DNA from: JAEUIX01 sp046156035
GTDB lineage: Bacteria > Planctomycetota > Phycisphaerae > Phycisphaerales > UBA1924
DNA length: 64,000 nucleotides
Reading direction: 5' to 3'
Assembly (NCBI GenBank): GCA_046156035.1
Contig: JBJXEW010000056.1
Coordinates: forward strand, 124,001 to 188,000
Shown: positions 58,137 through 64,000 of the stretch, piece after piece
Numbering within the stretch: the first letter of the stretch is position 1
How the letters are laid out: every line of letters begins with the position of its first letter
Program-made: the position numbers and the translations under genes
Notes under the pieces: generated by a model
Seen by the model: the letters and a program-made list of their open reading frames with translations, nothing else
Databases searched by the model: none
What the model was told of the DNA's origin: nothing

Positions 58137-61100
58137 GAACACCATCGATCAATGCCCGTCGAGCATCAAGGAAGGCACGCCCCTGCACACCGCCCGGGCC
58201 TCGGGCAGCGCCGTGGGTGTGGGCACGGGCCAGCGCTACTGGCGCGGCCTGGACGACCTCGCCGACACCGGCGACTTCCGTGATTTTCTGGAGAAGGAGT
58301 TTCCCGCCAGCGCGGCTGAGTTGCTCGACGGTTCACGCCGCACGTTCCTCAAACTCATGGGCGCGGGCCTCGCTCTCGCCGGTGCGGCCACCGTTCCCGG
58401 CTGCCGCCGGCCCGATCACAAGATCATGCCCTATTCGCGCAGCGTGCCCGAGGAGGTTGTGCCCGGCAAGGCCCTGTTTTACGCCACGAGCATCCCTCTG
58501 CCCGGCATGGGTGCCGAGGGCCTGCTGGTCGAGACGCACGAGAACCGCCCCACGAAGACCGAGGGCAACCCGCTCCACCCCGCCAATCAGGGCAAGAGCA
58601 GCGTGTGGTCGCAGTCGTGCGTGCTCGATCTGTACGACCCCGACCGCTGCAAGTTCCCTGAGTTCGTGCGCAAGGGCGAGGCTGTTGAAGCCACCTGGGA
58701 CGACTTCGCGGCGTGGAGCAAGCAGCACTTCGCGTCGTTCGATGCCGACAAGGGCGCGGGCCTGGCCATCATTTACGACAAGTGCTCAGGGCCCACGCGC
58801 GAGGCCCAGATCGCTCGCCTGAAGGCCAAGTGGCCGAGGGCGACCTTTGCCGCGTGGAACGCGCTCGAGAATCACGCGGCCGTGCTGGGCACCACCATGT
58901 GCTTCGGGGAGCCGATGCGCGAGGTGCTCGATCTGGCGGGTGCAAAGACCATTGTGAGTTTCGAGCGTGACTTCCTGCAACTCGAGCCCGGCGCACTCGC
59001 CAACGCACGCGGCTGGGCGGCCTCGCGGCGTGTGAACACCACCAAGGACGGCATGAGCCGCGTGTACGCGGTCGAGTCGTGTTACTCGCTGGTTGGTGCC
59101 GCGGCAGACCACCGGCTGTGCCTGGCACCCGGGCAGATTCCCGCGGCCATTGTCGCCCTGGCGACGCGCCTGCTCAAGGGCGTAGGCATCGACAACGCGA
59201 AGAGCGGGCTGGCCGAGGCTCTGCTGCCGCCCCGCGCGGAGATCGCGGGCATCGATGCGAAGTTTATGGACGCACTGGCCACGGAACTCGTGGCCCCGGC
59301 CAACCGCGGCAAGAGCGTGATTGTGTGCGGGCAATCGCTCCCCCCGGTCATGCACGCGCTCGTCGCCGCGATGAACATGATGCTCGGCAACGTGGGCGTG
59401 GGCGTGAAGTTCGCCCCCGCGGCGGGCGATGAGGCCACCAGCCCGGTGGAGCAGTTGGCGCTGGTGGCCAAGCGGCTGGACGCGGGGGAGATCAACACCG
59501 TGCTGGCGCTGAACACCAACCCGGTCTTCAACGCACCGGCGGACATGGACTTCGGCAAGAAGTTTTCCAAGGCCGAGCATCGCGTGGCCCTGTGCGAGTG
59601 CCCCGACGAGACCAGCGCCTTGTGCACCTGGCGGCTCCCCGCGTCCCACGTGCTGGAGCGCTGGGGCGACACGCGGGCTCTCGACGGCACCATCTCGCCC
59701 ACGCAGCCGATGATCGCGCCGCTGTACGACGGCAAGAGCGACATCGAGGTGCTGGCGATCGTGGCCGGTGAGGCCCGGACCGCCGGTTACGAGATCGTCC
59801 GCGCGGCGTGGAAGGAGAACCAGGCCAAGTGGTTCCCGCGGGGCGGGGCAGACTTTGAGCGCCTCTGGCGCAGGGCATTGCACGATGGCCTGGCCGCGGG
59901 GACCGCCACCGTGGCCCTGCCCAAGCGCGCGGATTGGGAGAACGTCGGCACGGCCCTTGCGGGGTTCGCGGCGGGGCGTGCCGCGAGCGAGTCGAGCCTC
60001 GATGTGGTCTTTGCTGCCACCAACCATCACGACGGGCGCTACGCCAACAACTCGTGGATCTGCGAACTGCCCGATCCCGTGAGCCGGGTGGTGTGGGACA
60101 ACCCGGCGTATCTCAGCCCGCACACGGCCGAGAAACTCGGCCTGCTGCAGACGGCCGCCACAGACAAGAAGCCCAAGGCCATGATGGCCGACCTGAAGGT
60201 GGGCTTGCGTTCCATGCGCATCGCCGTGTGGGCCGTGCCGGGCGTGGCAGAAAACACGGTGGTGCTGCCCCTGGGCTGGGGCCGCGAGGCCGTGGGCCTT
60301 GTCGGGCAGGGCTGCGGCTTCAACACCTTCGCCGTGCGCAGCAGCGACGGCATGTGGGCGGCCTCTGGTGCGACGCTGACGCGAGCCGCTGACGGAGAGA
60401 AATACCCGATCTCATGCACGCAGACGCACGGCAGCATGGAGGGGCGAGCCCTGGTGCGTGAGGTGGACCTGCCCGCGTGGCACAAGCACGGCGACGAGCC
60501 CACGCAGGTTTCCAAGGACGCGTACGGCCGGGAGAAGAGCCTCGTCTTCGCCGAGCGGCTCGAAGGTGGCGAACTCAGCCACATGCCCGCTCTCGTGGGT
60601 ATGTACGCCAACCCCTTGAATGGCTCCGCAGCGGATGCCGACCCCAAGGCCTTGGCCGCTGATCCCTCGCACGCCGGCAAGCCCGCGCGGGCGCCCGCGT
60701 TCACGGAGAAGCCCCAGTGGGGCATGTCGATCGACCTGGCGACATGCACGGGCTGCAACGTCTGCACGGTGGCGTGCCAGTCGGAGAACAACATTCCGGT
60801 GGTGGGCAAGATCGAGGTGAACAAGGGCCGCGAGTTGCAGTGGATCCGCGTGGATCGTTACTTCAAGGGCGATGACGAGCACAGCACAAGCGGCGTGATG
60901 TACCAGCCGGTGGCGTGCGTGCACTGCGAGAACGCCCCGTGCGAGACGGTCTGCCCGGTGAACGCGACGGTGCACGGCTCCGAGGGCCACAACTTCATGA
61001 CGTACAACCGCTGCATCGGCACGCGGTACTGCGCCAACAACTGCCCGTACAAGGTCCGGCGCTTCAACTTCTTCGACTACGGCGTGGCGAAGTACAACGG

Positions 61101-61749
61101 GGCCTACTTCGGGCAGGAGGCGCTTGAGGGCATTCTGCCGGAGGCTCTGGAGAGCCAGCCCAGGGCCGCCAGCAAGATCAACCCGAACCTCATCCCGCCG
61201 CGACTGCGCAAGCGGCTCGATGAGATCAGCAAGATGCAGAAGAACCCCAACGTCACCGTCCGCAGCCGCGGCGTGATGGAGAAGTGCAGTTACTGCATCC
61301 AGCGCACGAATGAGGCGAAGATCCAACTGAAACTCAAGGGCAAGCCCGACGGTTCGATGTGGCGGCCCGACGATGGCGTGCCCGACGGCTTCGTGCAGAC
61401 GGCGTGCCAGCAGGCCTGCCCGACGGACGCGATCGTGTTCGGCGATATTCTCGACAAGGCCAGCCGCGTGAGCCAGGCCCGCGAGCACCAGCGGAGTTAC
61501 CTCCTGCTGGGTTACCTGAACACCCGCCCGCGCACCACCTACATGGTGGGCATGAAGAACCCCAACCCGGGGCTGCGGGCGCCGGTGGAAGACCCGTTCG
61601 GCGACCACGGCGGCGACCACACCGGTGACGGCGGCGGTCACGGCGCGCTTCCGGCGGGGGACCCGCACAAAGTTGGCTACGTCAATCCGAGCAAGGCCGG
61701 GCGCGAGGGGTACCTGATGAGCCTGGCGGTTCTGGGAGACCACGCATGA
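58135..61749 (+). CDS. actB: Alternative complex III, fused molybdopterin-type/iron-sulfur subunit
   Basis: 1,204 residues. An internal Tat-like motif SRRTFLKLMGAGLALAG (near residue 70) precedes a domain related to molybdopterin oxidoreductases (PLHPANQGKSSVWSQSCVLD). The C-terminal third is a ferredoxin-like subunit: CTGCNVCTVACQ, CVHCENAPCETVCP, CIGTRYCANNCP, and CSYCIQRT with CQQACPTDA, giving three or four clusters. The tail is Gly/His-rich (GDHGGDHTGDGGGHG). The ATG at 58135 lacks a good ribosome-binding site. The stop overlaps actC (ATGA). Confidence 0.93.
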   Translation: MNTIDQCPSSIKEGTPLHTARASGSAVGVGTGQRYWRGLDDLADTGDFRDFLEKEFPASAAELLDGSRRTFLKLMGAGLALAGAATVPGCRRPDHKIMPYSRSVPEEVVPGKALFYATSIPLPGMGAEGLLVETHENRPTKTEGNPLHPANQGKSSVWSQSCVLDLYDPDRCKFPEFVRKGEAVEATWDDFAAWSKQHFASFDADKGAGLAIIYDKCSGPTREAQIARLKAKWPRATFAAWNALENHAAVLGTTMCFGEPMREVLDLAGAKTIVSFERDFLQLEPGALANARGWAASRRVNTTKDGMSRVYAVESCYSLVGAAADHRLCLAPGQIPAAIVALATRLLKGVGIDNAKSGLAEALLPPRAEIAGIDAKFMDALATELVAPANRGKSVIVCGQSLPPVMHALVAAMNMMLGNVGVGVKFAPAAGDEATSPVEQLALVAKRLDAGEINTVLALNTNPVFNAPADMDFGKKFSKAEHRVALCECPDETSALCTWRLPASHVLERWGDTRALDGTISPTQPMIAPLYDGKSDIEVLAIVAGEARTAGYEIVRAAWKENQAKWFPRGGADFERLWRRALHDGLAAGTATVALPKRADWENVGTALAGFAAGRAASESSLDVVFAATNHHDGRYANNSWICELPDPVSRVVWDNPAYLSPHTAEKLGLLQTAATDKKPKAMMADLKVGLRSMRIAVWAVPGVAENTVVLPLGWGREAVGLVGQGCGFNTFAVRSSDGMWAASGATLTRAADGEKYPISCTQTHGSMEGRALVREVDLPAWHKHGDEPTQVSKDAYGREKSLVFAERLEGGELSHMPALVGMYANPLNGSAADADPKALAADPSHAGKPARAPAFTEKPQWGMSIDLATCTGCNVCTVACQSENNIPVVGKIEVNKGRELQWIRVDRYFKGDDEHSTSGVMYQPVACVHCENAPCETVCPVNATVHGSEGHNFMTYNRCIGTRYCANNCPYKVRRFNFFDYGVAKYNGAYFGQEALEGILPEALESQPRAASKINPNLIPPRLRKRLDEISKMQKNPNVTVRSRGVMEKCSYCIQRTNEAKIQLKLKGKPDGSMWRPDDGVPDGFVQTACQQACPTDAIVFGDILDKASRVSQAREHQRSYLLLGYLNTRPRTTYMVGMKNPNPGLRAPVEDPFGDHGGDHTGDGGGHGALPAGDPHKVGYVNPSKAGREGYLMSLAVLGDHA

Positions 61750-63392
61750 GCACGATGCACCCCGACCAATTGGCCGCGGAGCGTCTGGCCGGCATGGCTT
61801 CTGCCCCGGAGCGCCCGCGTGCGTGGGATGCCGTCACCGGAGACGGTTCGCTGGTGGATGACCCCGCGGTGCGTGCGCCGCTGGTGCTGGGCGACAGGTC
61901 GTTCGGCTGGGTGACCGACACGGTCTGCGGCTACATCGAGAAGGGTCCGGGCCGCTGGTGGTTCCCGACGTTCATTATCCTCGCGCACATCGCCGGCCTG
62001 ATGCCGCTGATGATCCTGTATCTGGTCATCACGGGCGTGGGCGTGTGGGGCCTGAACAACCACGTGGACTGGGCGTGGGACATCACCAACTTCGTGTTCT
62101 GGATCGGCATCGGCCACGCCGGCACGCTCATCTCCGCCATCCTCTGCCTCTTCAAGCAGAAGTGGCGGACCAGCATTAACCGCGCCGCCGAGGCCATGAC
62201 GATTTTCGCCGTGATCTGCGCGGCCACGTTCCCCGGCATCCACGTCGGCCGCATCTGGTTTGCCTGGATGCTCTTCCCGATCCCGAACTCCAACGCCATC
62301 TGGCCCAACTTCAAGAGCCCGCTGCTGTGGGACGTCTTCGCGGTCAGCACCTACGGCATCGTGTCGCTGCTGTTCTGGTACATGGGCATGATCCCCGACT
62401 TCGCGACCCTACGTGATCGCGCGTGCAAGCGGCTCCTCACGGCCGCCAAGACGGGCGTGGAGGGCGCCACCCTGCCGCTGGTGGGCGTCCGCTCCGACAA
62501 GATCATGGCCCTGGTCTACGGTCTGCTCTCGCTGGGGTGGCGGTTCAGCACACGCCACTGGCTCAACTACGAGAAGGCCTACCTCATGCTGGCGGGCATC
62601 AGCACGCCGCTGGTGCTGAGCGTCCACTCGATCGTGTCTTTCGATTTCGCCACAAGCATCCTGCCCGGCTGGCACACGAGCATCTTCCCGCCCTACTTCG
62701 TGGCGGGGGCCATCTTCGGTGGTTTCGCGATGGTGCTGCTCCTGCTCATCCCCTCCCGCCACCTCTTCCCCGGCTTCAGCAGCCTGGTCACGGCCCGCCA
62801 CCTTGAGAACATGGCCAAGATCATTCTGGTGACGGGCTGGATGGTGGGCTTCGCCTACGGCATGGAGTTCTTCATCGCCTGGTACTCGGGCAATCAGTAC
62901 GAGTGGGATGTCTTCATCAACAACCGCGCAAGCCCTGCCAAGGCCCCGTACTGGTGGGCCTACTGGACGATGATCTCGTGCAACGTCCTGAGCCCGCAGA
63001 TCTTCTGGATCAAGAAGTGCCGCCAGAGCGAGGCGTGGATCTTCCTCGTCGCGTTCCTGGTCACCATCGGCATGTGGTTCGAGCGCTTTGTGATCATTGT
63101 CACGAGCCTCCACCGCGCCTTCATCCCCGGTGAGTGGGGCATGTTCTATCCCACAGCGGTCGACATTCTCACGTTCGTGGGCTCGGTGGGCACGTTTCTC
63201 ACGCTGTACATGCTCTTTGCCCGCTTCCTGCCGCAGTTTGCCATGAGCGAGATCAAGAACGTGCTGCCACAGGCCAATCCGCACGCTCCGCACACGCCCG
63301 GGGCGCACCACCCCGGCGGAGCGGGCCGTGCCGCGAACGCCCACCACTCGCCCGACGCGACGAGCGGCACAAGAGCGGGAGGCCAGCCGTGA
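61746..63392 (+). CDS. actC: Alternative complex III, NrfD-like quinol-binding membrane subunit
   Basis: 548 residues with about ten membrane helices, of the NrfD/PsrC family. It shows WGLNNHVDWAWDITNFVFWI, HAGTLISAILCLFKQKWRTS and YYPTAVDILTFVGSVGTFLT-like segments. It binds quinol and couples to the iron-sulfur subunit. It ends in a His/Pro-rich tail. Start and stop overlap the flanking genes (ATGA at 61746, GTGA at 63389), so translation is tightly coupled. Confidence 0.95.
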   Translation: MSTMHPDQLAAERLAGMASAPERPRAWDAVTGDGSLVDDPAVRAPLVLGDRSFGWVTDTVCGYIEKGPGRWWFPTFIILAHIAGLMPLMILYLVITGVGVWGLNNHVDWAWDITNFVFWIGIGHAGTLISAILCLFKQKWRTSINRAAEAMTIFAVICAATFPGIHVGRIWFAWMLFPIPNSNAIWPNFKSPLLWDVFAVSTYGIVSLLFWYMGMIPDFATLRDRACKRLLTAAKTGVEGATLPLVGVRSDKIMALVYGLLSLGWRFSTRHWLNYEKAYLMLAGISTPLVLSVHSIVSFDFATSILPGWHTSIFPPYFVAGAIFGGFAMVLLLLIPSRHLFPGFSSLVTARHLENMAKIILVTGWMVGFAYGMEFFIAWYSGNQYEWDVFINNRASPAKAPYWWAYWTMISCNVLSPQIFWIKKCRQSEAWIFLVAFLVTIGMWFERFVIIVTSLHRAFIPGEWGMFYPTAVDILTFVGSVGTFLTLYMLFARFLPQFAMSEIKNVLPQANPHAPHTPGAHHPGGAGRAANAHHSPDATSGTRAGGQP

Positions 63393-63949
63393 AGAAGACG
63401 ATCTACCGCACCGAGGACGGACGCGACATTTACGGCGTGATGGCCGAGTTTGACGGGCCCGCGTCAATCACGCACGCCGCGGAGAAGGTCCGTGACGCGG
63501 GCTACGACCATTGGGATGTCTACTCGCCGTTTCCGGTTCACGGGATGGACGAGGCCATGGGCCTCAAGCGGCCGATTCTGCCGCTGCTGGTGGGCGTGCT
63601 GGGCATCACCGGCGCGATCGTGGGCTTCGGCTTCCAGTACTGGGTGGCCACCGAGGGCTTCGCCACCATCGTGCAGGGCAAGCCCGCCGGTGCATGGCAG
63701 GCGTTCATCCCCGTGACGTTCGAGTTCGGCGTGATCTTCACCAGTTTCAGTGCGCTGCTGGGCATGCTCGCCTTCAACGGCCTGCCGCGCTGGCACCACC
63801 CGCTCCTGGCCAAGGAGCGCTTCTTGGGCGTAAGCGACGACAAGTTCATCATCGCCATCGAGGCGAAGGACCCCCGGTTTGATCCGTCATCCACACGCGA
63901 CATGCTGGCGCAACTGGGCGCCACGGCCGTGGAGATCGTTGAGGAATGA
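63389..63949 (+). CDS. actD: Alternative complex III, DUF3341 subunit
   Basis: 186 residues. It opens MKKTIYRTEDGRDIYGVMAE (GTG start), then VRDAGYDHWDVYSPFPVHGM, typical of DUF3341. Two membrane helices follow (RPILPLLVGVLGITGAIVGF and IPVTFEFGVIFTSFSALLGM). It is a structural membrane subunit of ACIII. The start overlaps the actC stop. Confidence 0.95.
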   Translation: MKKTIYRTEDGRDIYGVMAEFDGPASITHAAEKVRDAGYDHWDVYSPFPVHGMDEAMGLKRPILPLLVGVLGITGAIVGFGFQYWVATEGFATIVQGKPAGAWQAFIPVTFEFGVIFTSFSALLGMLAFNGLPRWHHPLLAKERFLGVSDDKFIIAIEAKDPRFDPSSTRDMLAQLGATAVEIVEE

Positions 63950-63971
63950 GCAGGCCCCGGGGGCCCGGGCA

Positions 63972-64000
63972 ATGAGGCATCGAGCACCGATCATGGTTGA
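63972..64000 (+). CDS. Start of the next ACIII gene, probably actE, cut by window edge
   Basis: An ATG at 63972 (or the in-frame ATG at 63993) opens a frame that runs off the window as MRHRAPIMV. The usual ACIII order places the monoheme cytochrome ActE after ActD. Too short to confirm. Confidence 0.3.

Overview
The window is high-GC chromosomal DNA from a planctomycete, most likely of class Phycisphaerae. The evidence is a combination of traits: small ECF-type sigma factors paired with membrane Ser/Thr kinases, giant secreted FG-GAP and beta-helix proteins with dockerin-like tails, a pseudopilin-like H-x-DG protein, an alternative complex III (ACIII) operon, and the hopanoid enzyme HpnH. This placement is inferred from gene content, not from a marker phylogeny. 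There is no rRNA, prophage, insertion sequence or CRISPR array. Most of the window looks like vertically inherited chromosome.

Layout. 1-4.7 kb: a truncated secreted protein, a SYLF lipid-binding protein, and a sigma factor/TPR-kinase pair joined by an ATGA overlap. 4.7-5.2 kb: an intergenic region with a MITE-like element bounded by perfect 30-bp inverted repeats. 5.2-10.7 kb: a 1,821-residue secreted FG-GAP/beta-helix protein. 10.7-18.1 kb: housekeeping genes (ruvB, biotin ligase, valS) with a TPR protein and a lipoprotein that has an HEGWH metalloprotease-like motif. 18.3-21.3 kb: a secreted GH13 alpha-amylase with a dockerin-like tail. 21.4-24.3 kb: an M50 protease, a Nudix hydrolase and hpnH. 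24.3-28.3 kb: a hairpin-rich spacer, a DUF2442 protein, an ECF sigma factor with its probable membrane anti-sigma factor (which carries a pseudopilin-like half), and purD. 28.4-28.6 kb: a self-contained initiator tRNA unit (promoter, tRNA, terminator). 28.6-30.9 kb: an oxidoreductase and a secreted DUF6265-like protein.

31.2-35.6 kb: an OprB-like porin, aspA and a Dcu transporter, which together suggest aspartate uptake, deamination to fumarate and exchange for C4-dicarboxylates. 35.7-38.7 kb: a translationally coupled methyltransferase / flavoprotein / type III polyketide synthase cluster, probably for a phenolic lipid or quinone. 38.7-44.6 kb: a sigma factor divergent from a membrane kinase, followed by a secreted trypsin-like protease with a seven-unit repeat domain and the same C-terminal domain as the FG-GAP protein. 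The kinase and protease genes share an upstream motif. 44.6-48 kb: a DUF1444 protein, then about 460 nt without a gene that reads as a structured RNA on the minus strand with an intrinsic terminator, then a sigma-54 activator. 48-55.6 kb: murJ, an antiporter, an ATP-grasp enzyme, HtrA, Hsp20 and a membrane metallopeptidase. 55.7-64 kb: ctaA divergent from actABCD and the start of the next gene (probably actE).

The strongest candidates for something undescribed are the structured RNA at 45,802-46,260, the tandem dockerin-like C-terminal domain shared by two secreted proteins, the two small palindromic elements that sit in frame inside genes, and the anti-sigma/pseudopilin fusion.
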